Below are positions 52,064 through 62,084 of a stretch of 64,000 bases of DNA, one piece after another. The translations under genes were made by a program, and so were the position numbers. Location of the stretch: contig QLIY01000102.1 in the NCBI GenBank assembly GCA_003260075.1, forward strand, positions 124,001 to 188,000, in the 5' to 3' direction. Each line of letters begins with the position of its first letter. Within the stretch, counting starts at the first letter, position 1. Below the pieces are notes generated by a model. The model searched no databases. It saw only the letters and a program-made list of their open reading frames with translations, and was not told the DNA's origin. The DNA comes from Phallusia mammillata. Lineage: Eukaryota; Chordata; Ascidiacea; Phlebobranchia; Ascidiidae.

Positions 52064-54296
52064 GTTTCCAGGAAAAGCAAAATCATGTTTTTGTGTGTAA
52101 ATTTGTAAAAATAATCCTCCTGTAAAATTTTTCTTCAAAATAGGACATTTTGTATGTTCAGTAATAAAGTAACATTTTAAATTAGATCGTCAATTGGTTT
52201 GTGAAAATGTGTTACCTAGCAGTACTAACATAACAAAATTTATTTTTAAACTAAATAAATGGCTTCCCTAATCATTTCCATTTTATATATTCTATATCCT
52301 ATTTACCGATTTACTATACACACCATTTGATCTATACACATGATTGTTTTTGCAAGCAAAAATACATAGGTCCCCACACAGGTGTTATGGGAATTGATTA
52401 GACCATAACAATGTTCTGGTTATTTTAAGATTCTTAAGGACAAACTAGAAAGGTGGTTTTCACAGGCAAAAAAGAATGGGTCTCCACACACATGTTTATG
52501 TACAGTGGGATAAATTTCGGATTCTTAAGGACAAATTATTAGAAAGCAATAATCCAAACTTTAAAATGTTTTTTCCATATTCTTTTCAAATCATTATTAT
52601 TCGAAAAAATACTTACAATTTATTCTCTTGCAATATTGCTGTCCAAGGTCAGTTTATAAAACACAAATTTCCTAGAAAGCCTCAACAGTTGTATTAAAGA
52701 CGTTATAATTCAAAAAGCCACTCACTACAAAGGTATACATAAAAAATTGTTTGTTTTTTTCGCAAAAGAATACCATAGACCAGCAGTAACATCTCAAAAA
52801 GTGACCAGTTGACTGATCAGGCTAAAATTTTAAATACTAAATGAAGAACCGACTACAAACAAGTGTTTAAAGTTTCAGCACATAAGGGCTTGTATTTCTG
52901 ACCTTAAGGACTGGTAAAGCTAAAAACCAACATTTCAGGGTTAAGGAGTGAAAAAAGGGTGAATCCAACTAAAAGTTACCAAACATTTTAGAATACTTTA
53001 CAATGCACCAACCAACAAAGTATAAAACTCCTAGATTATGTCCTATGGTACAAAGAGGTGTTTTAAAAATTTCACGTATTGGGGGCCAAACTTCAGGAGA
53101 TTTAAATTTGGATAAATACCTAACATGTGTGTAAGTTTGAATACGTTTCAAGCACACTTTGTTGTCCATAGCATGAAACAAACCAGCATTAGACCGAAAA
53201 ATATTTCAAAAGTTTAAACATAAAACTCAAATGTGTTGAAAGATACTTACCGAAACACTGGCTATTCTTCTCTGACGTGTAGAAACAGTATCAACTTCAG
53301 AAGGTGGATGAAAATGCCTGGGAAGAGATCTTGACTTTTCAATTGGGTAAGATAAACTATTTTCCAAAATATTGTTTGGAACACTATGATTCCGAGAAGA
53401 CAGTTTTACACCATTAACAGGGCCAGGAATGACACTGCCCTTTTTCTCATCTTTACTTTTATTAATACCAGACTGATGGGGTAAAGATTGTTCAATGGCA
53501 CAGTTGTAGTTCTCACAATTTAATTGTGGTGCACAATCAATTTGATCCACTTCTTCAGAACTGGGAACCTTTAGAACCACTTTAATGTGGGAGTCAGGAA
53601 ACTTTGCACTGCTGGGGCTAGAACTCTCAACAGTATTGTAATAATTGCTGCTTTTTAAAACACGAGGAGAAGCAGGACCAGCTGAAGAGCAAGGGGCAGT
53701 CAAAGCTTTGTGTTTGGCCGATGATATCTGTGGACTTGTAAACTGTGAGCAAGTACCACTTTGATGCACATGAGATAGAGCATTCAGTGTTCTAACTGCC
53801 TGTCTTAGATCCCCGATGCTAATGTTGCCTTCACTGCATCGCCTTTGGCTTCTTGTGTTCTGTTTTAAGCGTGATGTAGAAGGGTTGCTGGAGTGATACT
53901 CGTCTGGTAGTGCCTAAAACAGTTGAAATTGTGGTTATTAATAGCCAACAATCAAAAACATATAGTGAAAGGTGATTGGTAAAGTACAATTTATTAAAAT
54001 GTAAAGTAAGTATCATAAGTTAAAGCCAGTGTAACTATCCTTGATAACTAACACAAAACAAAACTTGCCACCTTTACTGGCAGTGAAACATTGTTGACAG
54101 TGGAACCATCAAAAGAATCATTGAAAGCAGTGTGCAAGACTGATTGTCTATCAGAAGCGTCAGAAGACCAGTCAGAGTTAAAAACTTCATCATCGTCATC
54201 TAGTAATTTCACGGTAGAGAAACTTTTCTGATGCAAATATTCTGGACTGCGAATTTCGGTGCCTAGTCTTACTCTAAACTGCTTGTGACGTTTCAT
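30978..54296 (-). CDS. RALGPS2: RALGPS Ral guanine nucleotide exchange factor with long N-terminal extension
   Basis: RALGPS proteins activate RalA/RalB through a CDC25-type RasGEF domain and bind phosphoinositides with a C-terminal PH domain at the membrane. Exons: 54072-54296, 53251-53913, 51849-51900, 51499-51616, 51093-51205, 50942-50985, 50724-50849 (extension); 49149-49250, 48778-48912, 48573-48662, 48126-48218, 46897-47020, 37404-37535 and 37147-37238 (Ras[115 protein letters not shown]); 36992-37074, 36548-36722, 35799-35888, 33649-33873 and 32950-33450 (linker, Ser-rich, HRKSRSLG); 31658-31748, 31499-31591 and 30978-31193 ([53 protein letters not shown]). All phases agree, giving about 1194 aa against about 560-580 in human. 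The two linker exons 33649-33873 and 32950-33450 also occur as an allelic copy (34164-35255). RALGPS1 versus RALGPS2 is not resolved; probably a single ancestral gene. Confidence 0.94.
31948..32914. mobile_element. hAT-like element, 967 bp, in a RALGPS intron
   Basis: Ends CAGGGGTGGCCAACC and GGTTGGCCACCCCTG. Perfect 8-bp duplication ctatagta at 31940-31947 and 32915-32922. The interior has ggctctt repeats near both ends and no transposase ORF. Confidence 0.93.
32920..35517. repeat. 1.2-1.4 kb allelic duplication joined by N at 34136
   Basis: 32920-34135 and 34137-35517 are near-identical from gtatatctaacaaagtagc to accaatacaggccacc. Each holds the two RALGPS linker exons. The second copy contains an internal 11-G block (34864-34874) with its own allelic duplication (34707-34863 and 34875-35028). 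Contig overlap is far more likely than a real tandem duplication. Confidence 0.85.
37536..38764. other. RALGPS intron / region upstream of the nested ANGPTL gene
   Basis: No exon found on either strand. It must hold the promoter of the nested plus-strand gene. A TATA-like tttaaatactgc lies near 38240, but I cannot place the start site. Confidence 0.4.
38765..44859 (+). CDS. ANGPTL2: Angiopoietin-like protein of the ANGPTL1/ANGPTL2 type, nested in RALGPS
   Basis: Secreted coiled-coil plus fibrinogen-domain glycoprotein; vertebrate relatives act in angiogenesis and inflammation. Eleven exons join in frame: 38765-39098, 39193-39384, 39548-39642, 39710-39871, 40542-40670, 40877-41003, 43120-43235, 43757-43871, 44108-44267, 44327-44485 and 44751-44859, giving 565 aa. 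The signal peptide is [28 protein letters not shown] and [19 protein letters not shown] match the ANGPTL1/2 N-terminal and coiled-coil blocks. The fibrinogen domain begins [18 protein letters not shown], then [22 protein letters not shown], the calcium loop [28 protein letters not shown] and [20 protein letters not shown]. The exon-3 donor was chosen at 39642 because only that gives an in-frame join. AATAAA lies at 45105-45110. The 2.1-kb intron before the fibrinogen exons contains two G spacers. Confidence 0.95.
41103..41185. other. 83-G block, probable artificial gap filler
   Basis: Uninterrupted G inside an ANGPTL intron, no duplicated flank. It is one of three long homopolymer blocks. Confidence 0.75.
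42812..43056. repeat. Allelic copies around an 11-G block
   Basis: gaccccctaaaaacaacgg to ttgaccgcaattgttg occurs on both sides of 42928-42938, differing at about two bases. Confidence 0.85.
44860..46896. other. Continuation of the RALGPS intron, no exon seen
   Basis: It contains the ANGPTL 3' UTR and two spacer-joined allelic pairs: 45775-45964 around ten G at 45863-45872, and 46494-46694 around ten G at 46589-46598. Nothing else is recognised. Confidence 0.6.
45105..45110 (+). terminator. Polyadenylation signal AATAAA of the ANGPTL gene
   Basis: It lies 246 nt after the stop codon on the coding strand. Confidence 0.5.
47650..47930. repeat. Allelic copies around a 10-G spacer
   Basis: tcaaagttgtacagctttta to caaactcacaaaacaaca flanks ten G at 47802-47811. 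Intron of RALGPS. Confidence 0.8.
48284..48554. repeat. Allelic copies around a 10-G spacer
   Basis: aagtgtcaagagttgagaag to gtgagtgaatgag is repeated around 48410-48420 with a few substitutions. Intron of RALGPS. Confidence 0.85.
50002..50571. mobile_element. hAT-like element containing a contig join
   Basis: Ends TAGAGATGTACCGAAT and ATTCGGTACATCACTA are inverted repeats. gtttctgg flanks it perfectly at 49994-50001 and 50572-50579. Many ttcggccgaa palindromes and a TGACGTCA (50409-50416) lie inside. The last about 57 bp are present twice around N at 50516, an unmerged contig overlap. Intron of RALGPS. Confidence 0.9.
51981..52062. other. 82-G block, probable artificial gap filler
   Basis: Uninterrupted G in a RALGPS intron with no duplicated flank. 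Reading frames of proline or glycine through it are not coding. Confidence 0.75.
52277..52500. repeat. Dispersed repeat, related copy at 62905-63015
   Basis: ttttatatattctatatcct, caccatttga, catgattgtttttgcaag and ggtccccacaca occur in the same order at 62905-63015. The first words also appear at 47785-47801. No terminal structure was found, so the class is unknown. Confidence 0.55.
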
Positions 54297-57200
54297 AATT
54301 GATTGGTTGCTTGATTGTTTTTAACAATGGCACTTCAATGTTAACATTACTTTTATTTTTACAGTTACAAAACAAGAAGCTAATCCACCCATTATCCAAG
54401 TTTTTTTAGGCAAGCACTGTTGCAAAAACAAATACAAAACACACACAAATATTGAAATGTGACTAGTTACATCCGGTGTGAAGTCATTTTCCTGTTGTGC
54501 TATGTCAGCAATTCCTGCATGCTAATTGACTAAATATAATAGAGGAATAAGAAAAAATGTTTTTAGGAGGGCACAAACATGACTAGCTCAAAAACCTTGC
54601 TCTAAGAGTTGTTAATATAATCCAACTGACTGATGGAAAATGCCTTCCACAAAAACTACAATCACTTGTTGGCAGTTGATGGCAACTTCCTCATATTGTG
54701 GCACCCGTTTCAGACATCTTGTGATATCTGGCCCACGCAGTCCAAACATACAAAGCACAAAACAGAAAATGCACATGCTGGCATAAGCGATCTCAGAAAA
54801 AGAACAGACTTTAGACTCAAGATGCAAGCTGCTGTAGACTACTCATGAAAAATTCATTAACTGGAATGAACCACAAACCTTGAGTCACTAGCCAGATAAC
54901 TTAGTGTTGGTGTGATGACCCTTAGATTGGTCATTTGTAATGTTAGAGCATGACAGAATAAAATTAAATATTCTGTAAGTTATTGAAGAGAATGTTTAAA
55001 TGAAATGTTAATAGAATGTACACTCACTTTGGCAAGAATCACATTAACAGCAGTTTGTTGATGCACAGACCTTGCAGTAAAATCTTCTTCGCTGGCACAG
55101 AATGATAGGTTTACAGACATATTGAGGTCAAATGATGTATTGCATGAGTAAAAGTTACAACATAATTTCATCTATTGCACTAAAACCTGTGTAAATATTT
55201 TATAACTGTGAGCTATTGACCAACCCTTTGCTCTACAATGCTTCTTTTTCAGAAAAATTAAAAAAAAACAGTTAAATCAGACACATTTCTAAAGTCTTGA
55301 ACATATTTAACAGTTGTGTGACAAACTGCTCTTATAACCTTTTGGCTAACTAACTGAAAAACGTCAAGCTACAAACTGAACGGATGATTCATTTATGCCA
55401 AGGAGCACCTACAACCAATGCATTCATCAACACAAAATCAGCTGAAGCGCAACCAAGCGGCAAACTAGGTTCGACTCGCAACTTGGCTGCGCTTGGTTCC
55501 GTTTCAAGCCGCAAGAGCAATAATAACATTCTCTGCTATAATGGCGCTCGTTAATTCTCCAAGGACCTGCGTGAGTGAGAAACTAACTTTTGTCTGGCGC
55601 TGCAGGCGTCGGTAGCGCTTACACGATACGCGTTGATAATCCGTAACATATTGTCGCCTTTGCAAGTGCTAAATATCTCGCAAGTCAGGTAAAACGTCAC
55701 ACTGCGATGCAGAGATAAACAGAAACATGCTGTGATTGCTGTTTTATTACGCTAGACTGCACACATGAGCCTTGAGCGGACCAGCCTCGTTTTTCCACCT
55801 GTTTAAACCTTGAATTGATTTACTTGTTTAGCACGAAGATAAGGAGTTTGCAAATCTAAGTTAAACATCTTAAAAAGACAATGTTTTGAAAATAAACTTT
55901 CCATTTTGTATATTTCGCATCTCAACACTGAATGTTGACTATACAGTGCTAACAGCTCTGGGTTGATTGTCATTTCTCGACTTCATGCAACTAGTTCAAG
56001 CTACAAAACTACTTGGCATTGCAAGGCTGCCTCTGACAAAGTGCAGCAAACCGACTGCAGTCGCCGATTGTTGAGAGACAGTAGAAGCATCGTAAGCCTG
56101 CGGTAAGACGGCAATCAGGTTTACGAACCATCATTATAGGGCCAATTATCCCATCCGTAACCTGTGCGTTACAATCAGACACGATTAGAATAGTTGCGGA
56201 CATAATGACACATTACGAAACTGCCGATTAGTTTTGCAAAAAAAACAAAATCTTAAATGGAGAAACCCTGAAATTGTCTCTGCTAAATTTGACTGCGTGA
56301 AACAACTTAAAGTGATCATATTGCTACAGATAAGCAACTACACAAAGCGGATTACAAGAGATTCGTCCGACTAACACGACCTTATATCTCCGAAAGACAG
56401 CGCTGTTTTACAAGTTGCTATTTCCGCTCATGTGTGTTAAAAGCTAGTATTTCAAAATGTGTATTTTCTGTCCTTTTTGACTTTTCACTTTGCACTCCAT
56501 CCTGTTAATATGTCTTGTAACGAACTCGCTGTTGCTTGATCGCTCAGGTTTAGTTTGTCGTGTTAATCTTTTACGTTTTACATACGGTAATTGCATACGC
56601 GTCAGTCGTTCGTAAACAAATAGCTCATACCGTGTACCTTAAGAAGGTAAATGAATAACCCGTAAGGTGACAAGCAAACTTGCAAGCTGTGCCAAAAATT
56701 CAATACAGGCTCTGCGAAGTGATCAACCGTTTGGCAAAAAATGTCACTTTATTCATACACAGTATTGTTTGTTTGCCCTCCTTCATGAAAAACAAACACT
56801 GCGTCCGTGACAGTCCAAACTGAAAACAATAGCAGACACTGCCTTTGGGACAAGAACTCACTTGTATCCCCTCACTGCACAACAAACAGTACACAGTACA
56901 TGTGGCAGCATGGTTACAACACGGCTCCTAAAACAACAATGGTTGAGCGTTGCGGGTCGGCTCTGCAGTAATAAACAATCCAAGCAAAACCCCTTGCACA
57001 GGATGTCAGTGTGAATAAGGAAGTAATGCAGTAAAGCACCAAATACTCCAGCAAGACGATAAATCTCAACACGCTGTCAAATCACGACAAGATAATAACT
57101 ACCCTTGCACAAAGGTTATTGTAACTGATCGGTTTCACTGGACTAAGTTAAAATAAAAAACAGAAACTATCAGTTTGTGTTTTCTCGTAACAATGAATAT

Positions 57201-59771
57201 CACGGACGTTTAGGTAATTATGTATGCTGATTTAGACGCAAACGGCTGCAATTTACCTGTCAGACGGATGAAGAGGTCCTGCGAGGCGTCCTACGGTCAC
57301 TGATCACCACTTGACTTGCTTTGCTTCATTGCACACGTGCTTCATATAAACGAACGTCAACCTATTTACAAGCTTAGGGATCTGTAAATCACAGCAGTGC
57401 AGAAGTGTAAATATTTTGGCTAACACGGTAGATTTAAACTGTAAATCTTAATGATATGGCACTTTACGAAATTTGATACGATCGGCGCTCTTGATCATCC
57501 TTGAAATCCGTGGGTATAATTACAAACTTAAGTGGCCAGCAAAGACGAGATCGGGCTTAAAAGCCGGTTGGTGGCGCATCAGATACGATCGGCACCAAAA
57601 AGCACAACGCAAGCCTTTGATAACTTGGCAGCGTCGTTGAGTTTCGTTTCCACTTGCACAGCGCGCGCACACACATCAAGCAGATGTGTCCGAACTCCGA
57701 TCGTTAGTTCGAAGGCTTATTCGTCCCCTTGAGAATTTGTTGTGTCTGGTGAGTGGACTGAAGCGCACGCACAAACTAAGTGAAGCGCACCAGCACACCC
57801 ACCCACGCGCATATGACGCATCTCGTAAGCGTCGCATGGCACCGGCACAAAACATGAGCCCCCAAAACGCTACATATAGTGTAGATAAACCTAAATATTA
57901 AATCTTCCTTCAAATGGCCGTTCATTAATCAATACAGGTCGTATAAAAAGCAATTTCTACTACCAGGTACTTTCAGTTAGGTGAAATAAAGTTTAAACCA
58001 ATACTGGAATGACATCATGTATCCATAACTGTTGTTTTACTGAATAACTTTACATGTCTGAACAACGATAAAAGAATTAAGAAAAAAAAGAAAAAAACTT
58101 CAAAACTTTGCTGAAAAAAAAATAAAAACGTTTTTTTTAAGTGTATTATTGGAATCATGCCTTTTGAATTAATAGTGATAACAATGACCGATGTATACCA
58201 CCTTTTTGCAAAGCTTTTATGATAGAATAAATTAACTCTGAGAAAAATACATAAACTTTATTCAGATTTAATAATGTTTTTACAATAACTAAACGAGTCA
58301 TGTAACAGGATTGGAAGGTAACACTAAACTAATAAAGCAAAAAAAGTAGAACATAATAATCAACATTTTTAAAAATGTCCAAACTTCAACTAAAAATCTG
58401 AAAGGTCGATAGAATTATAGACTCACATCAACCTGAAATATCAAAGCCTTCTAAAATCTACAAAATCTTACAAGTTAATTTGTTTAATTAGCAGGCATTA
58501 GATAAAACACAAGGGGGAAGTGGGCAACCAGAAGTTTTAAATTAATGTTTAAAAGTAGTAGAATTAAAAGTAGAATTCTTTTTACTTTTGCTTGGAAAAA
58601 ATTCCCACTTTACTTGTAATAAACTGAAAATGTTTGCAACAAATGTATTAGAATATTACGGAATGTTTTCCAGCAGTTACATTGTTTTATAATGTCTATT
58701 GTCCTCACAAGTATCTAACACATATAATTACTTGTAATTATCACACAAATTTTTCTGTAAAAATAAGACAATGATAAAGCCGGAGATATATAATTAATAT
58801 CAGGCATACCAATGATATTACTTAATACTTATCTTCGTTCTTACATGTTCAAAAGTTTAATCTGGTCACCATGTCTTTAAATCTTGCATGAATTATTGTG
58901 TTTGAATGCTTACCCCTGATAAACTGTAAGCATGATTCAAAAGGTTTTTAAAACCTGACCAAACTATAGTAATAACAAGAGGGCATGAAAATTCCGTCAA
59001 AAAATCAACAAAGACATGTGTTAACAGGGACATAAACATTTTATGACGAAATACATGTTCAAAACATATTCACTTATGGACACTTTATTACCTAACCTAC
59101 TCCAGCTGCTGAGAGTACACAATCACAATGATATTGATGACAACAAATTAAAGGAGAACTCGAGAACACAAACATTGTAATTTTTTTCCGCTAACGGCAG
59201 CACAGTGCTTTTGCAAGATTTTGTTCAACACAAAAATAATAATAGAAATAATACAACACCATATTTATTATCAACCGTGATATCAATTTGGAATAATTTA
59301 AAGCGCCATAAGCGTAAAAAATACTACTTACTTTAAAATCACAAAAGTATATGTGTGTCACAAAAGTCGTCATATAGACTTCTTGTGATATTAGAGTAAG
59401 TAGTATTTTTGAACACACATAATACTTGAGTTGTTTAAACAAAGCATGAACGATTTTGAGTAAAAGATCCAATTTTGTTTGTAAGGTTATAAATCTGTAA
59501 TTTTTGTTTAAAACAACCAACATGACACGTTGCCAGCTTTGCGCATTGGCGATGATTGTTACGTAGTTGGTCACGTGTTGCAGCATCCTCCATTGTCTTT
59601 CCGTTTTTAGTGTTATGTAGATGTAGTGTGCGCTTGTTTTTCATGTTTGGCTTCGCACTTATTCCTTATCTATGTAAGGGTTAAATTAATACGTATGCAT
59701 GTGTTTGTGCTGTAAATAACTATGTGACTTTCATTTTAGTGGTACAAAACTTGTTGATGGTAACATAGAAA
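54297..59771. other. Intergenic region between RALGPS and TMEM87A
   Basis: The two genes diverge, so their promoters lie here. A possible minus-strand exon end at about 55029 (VNVILAK|gtgagt) and a donor at 57257 (tctgacag|gtaaat) could belong to upstream RALGPS exons. 57540-57860 is richer in CG dinucleotides. 57900-59500 is very AT-rich and shows nothing recognisable. Confidence 0.4.
57257..57400 (-). promoter_or_regulatory. Candidate 5' non-coding exon of RALGPS
   Basis: On the minus strand a strong donor tctgacag|gtaaat follows a CG-containing stretch in the right orientation about 3 kb upstream of the first coding exon. There is no transcript evidence. Confidence 0.3.
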
Positions 59772-61445
59772 ATGAAGTTTCTTGCCCTAATATGTATTGT
59801 GACTACTTTCATCAAATTAAGTACACAAAGTGCTCCAGAGCAAGGGTTGTGGCAAATGGTGCTGACTGCAGATAGTCCAAGTGCAAGCGTTGTAAAAACT
59901 TTGTACAATCAATCTACAGTTTCAATGACAGTTACATCCAAATGTGAAGGAGAGTTTGAATTTCATTGGTACATTCGTGGAACAACATGTCTTGGAACAG
60001 GGAATCTATTTTCTAAGGTTCACCCAGACAGTCCCAATGAAAGGTTTAATGATGCAGAGGTTGGGGAGTTTTTAGATGATCAACCAACAACAAAAACCTG
60101 CAATGAAGCAACGGTTTTAAAAAAAAGAATCGACTGGAAGTCAATACCGGCACCAGAAGTAAGAAATGACACCAGTGGCAGTAAAAAGTCTATAAGAGCA
60201 GCAGATGCAGATCCAACAAAACAACACCCTGATCCATCAATCTCTCTTACTACCACTGTAAAAGGCAAAGCAGTTACTGGAAAAGGATTCTATGAGGTGG
60301 CTGTTGTGCAAATGCAAGGTGAATTTACATTGGTATTTTGGGTTTCAGCCTTAAATGATGATGCAGATGCAAATAAGGTTACAGTGAAAGTGGAAATGAA
60401 AACTACACTGGGATATCTGTCAGCTCATGAATACCCTCTACTTACATTTTATCTTATCATGTGCATTGTATATGCACTGTTTGCTGCAGCTTGGTTTGTT
60501 ATGTCAGCCTGCAACTACAGGGACCTGCTCCGAGTTCAGTTCTGGATTGGTGGTGTGATTTTACTGGCCATGATTGAAAACGCTGTGTTTTACTCTGAAT
60601 ATCTTAATGTCAATACTACAGGAATTTCCGTCATGGGTGCAACTAAATTTGCTGAAATTGTGTCTGCTTTAAAAAGATCAGTGGCTCGAATGCTGGTCAT
60701 TATAGTTAGTCTTGGTTTTGGCATAGTTAAGCCTAGACTTGGTCCAATGTTACATCGTGTCATTGGTGTGGGCATACTGTACTTTGTGCTTGCAGTCGTA
60801 GAAGCTATGGTCAGAAATGATGCTGCATTGCATGATTCGGAGAAAAACAAATCAATTATGTTTGCATTTCTTCCTTTGGCAATTTTGGATTCTATTATCT
60901 GCTGGTGGATTTTTGTCAGTTTGCTGCAGACTATGAAAACACTTCGACTTCGCAGAAACACAACCAAGCTGTCACTATATCGACATTTTTCAAACCTTAT
61001 AATATTCTGTGTGTTAGCTTCAGTGACGATGTTATTGTGGTCAATTAGTCTACACAACAAAGTGTGCTTAAGTGATTGGTCAGAGTTGTGGATGGACACT
61101 GCATTTTGGCCAATCTTGTTTTCTGTGATATTGTTAGTTATTATGATACTGTGGCGACCCACAGCGAACAACCAGCGCTATGCATACTCGCCTATGATTG
61201 ATGGAAATGACAGTGAGTTGGATGAAATGGAGGAGTCTATGCTTGGCAGTGGGGCAACAGAGGGCATGAAAATGAGATCATCCAAGAAGACTGACCATGA
61301 TAAGGATGTTGATAAAACAGAAGAAGATCTCAAGTGGATTGAGGAAAATATCCCCCAGACCTTGGCCGATGCTGCCCTCCCTGCACTGTTGGATTCAGAT
61401 GAGGAAGTTCTTACAACTAAGTATGAAATGAGTAAGATGGAATGA
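59772..61445 (+). CDS. TMEM87A: TMEM87A, Golgi GOLD-domain seven-transmembrane protein (intronless ORF)
   Basis: Golgi membrane protein of the LU7TM/GOST family, implicated in endosome-to-Golgi traffic and reported as a channel-like or mechanosensing component. The 557-aa ORF starts with a signal peptide (MKFLALICIVTTFIKLSTQS). A luminal GOLD-like region follows (CEGEFEFHWYIRGTTCLG), then seven hydrophobic segments from about residue 220 (YPLLTFYLIMCIVYALFAAA) to about 460. Strong family words are DLLRVQFWIGGVILLAMIE, VFYSEYLN, VIIVSLGFGIVKPRLG, LRRNTTKLSLYRHF, ILWRPTANNQRYAYSP and EGMKMRS. The cytoplasmic tail ends LPALLDSDEE and SKME as in vertebrates. The whole CDS is one exon although the vertebrate gene has many. 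An acceptor-like ttttag about 33 nt before the ATG suggests a spliced 5' UTR. Confidence 0.96.
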   Translation: MKFLALICIVTTFIKLSTQSAPEQGLWQMVLTADSPSASVVKTLYNQSTVSMTVTSKCEGEFEFHWYIRGTTCLGTGNLFSKVHPDSPNERFNDAEVGEFLDDQPTTKTCNEATVLKKRIDWKSIPAPEVRNDTSGSKKSIRAADADPTKQHPDPSISLTTTVKGKAVTGKGFYEVAVVQMQGEFTLVFWVSALNDDADANKVTVKVEMKTTLGYLSAHEYPLLTFYLIMCIVYALFAAAWFVMSACNYRDLLRVQFWIGGVILLAMIENAVFYSEYLNVNTTGISVMGATKFAEIVSALKRSVARMLVIIVSLGFGIVKPRLGPMLHRVIGVGILYFVLAVVEAMVRNDAALHDSEKNKSIMFAFLPLAILDSIICWWIFVSLLQTMKTLRLRRNTTKLSLYRHFSNLIIFCVLASVTMLLWSISLHNKVCLSDWSELWMDTAFWPILFSVILLVIMILWRPTANNQRYAYSPMIDGNDSELDEMEESMLGSGATEGMKMRSSKKTDHDKDVDKTEEDLKWIEENIPQTLADAALPALLDSDEEVLTTKYEMSKME

Positions 61446-62084
61446 TTGCCATGTTTAAAAATACGTCGCAACACTTTCATGCATTGGTCGTGACAAAGCA
61501 GCAATTACGTGGATGTCAGTGCACATAAAGATTTGTGGAAGGAAGTGTATGAATACCAAATCTCATTTAGAAGCATCATTACTACATCAATTATCCACCA
61601 GTTGCCTTGTCATAGACAGGATGTCGAACTTTCTACACAGATTTTTGTACCGAAACTGCTCTTTACGCTTGTCTAGCAACTATTTAATCTTGCATCCTTT
61701 ACACGTTGTTTGTAAGAACACAGATAAATGGAAAACCGGTGAAAAACAAGCAATATAGTCACCATTTATTCCCCATGTAGGAAAACAGTATGTTTAAAAC
61801 AAAACTGCTTATGATATAATTTAAATGTTCCATTAGTGACACAAAAATGTAAGCAATAATTTGTACAAGAAAATGTTGGTTCAGTTTGATAAAAAGTGCA
61901 TTTGTTATGTTTTTTGATTCCTGTGTTACCATGCATCTCTGTATGATAAGATATATATGTATGTCACTTTCAAAATGTTTTTTATTGTTGCAGCATCAAA
62001 GAAAGTTACAGAAGATGTCTGGCTCTATATACAGATTAAACAAAAACCATGACCGCAATATAATAAGTAATATACAGTTTAAAA
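61446..62084. other. Convergent 3' ends of TMEM87A and the next gene
   Basis: Presumably 3' UTR from both sides; no exon recognised. AATAAA motifs on the plus strand occur only further right (about 62268 and 62317), inside or beside the opposite gene. Confidence 0.5.

Larger units (their letters stand above)
50724..54296 (-). other. Novel Ser-rich N-terminal extension of RALGPS (seven exons)
   Basis: Seven exons (225, 663, 52, 118, 113, 44 and 126 nt) encode about 447 codons before KSFDAVVFD. The splice phases, several of them non-zero, run through without a frame break into the RasGEF exon. The content is low-complexity: [19 protein letters not shown], a long Ser/Pro stretch, [29 protein letters not shown]. 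No known domain is recognised. Vertebrate RALGPS has only some tens of residues here. It could instead be a separate upstream gene joined by my exon chaining. Confidence 0.7.

Noticed and set aside
60590-61171. 193-aa minus-strand ORF
   Set aside because: Antisense shadow of TMEM87A, whose plus-strand frame is strongly conserved.
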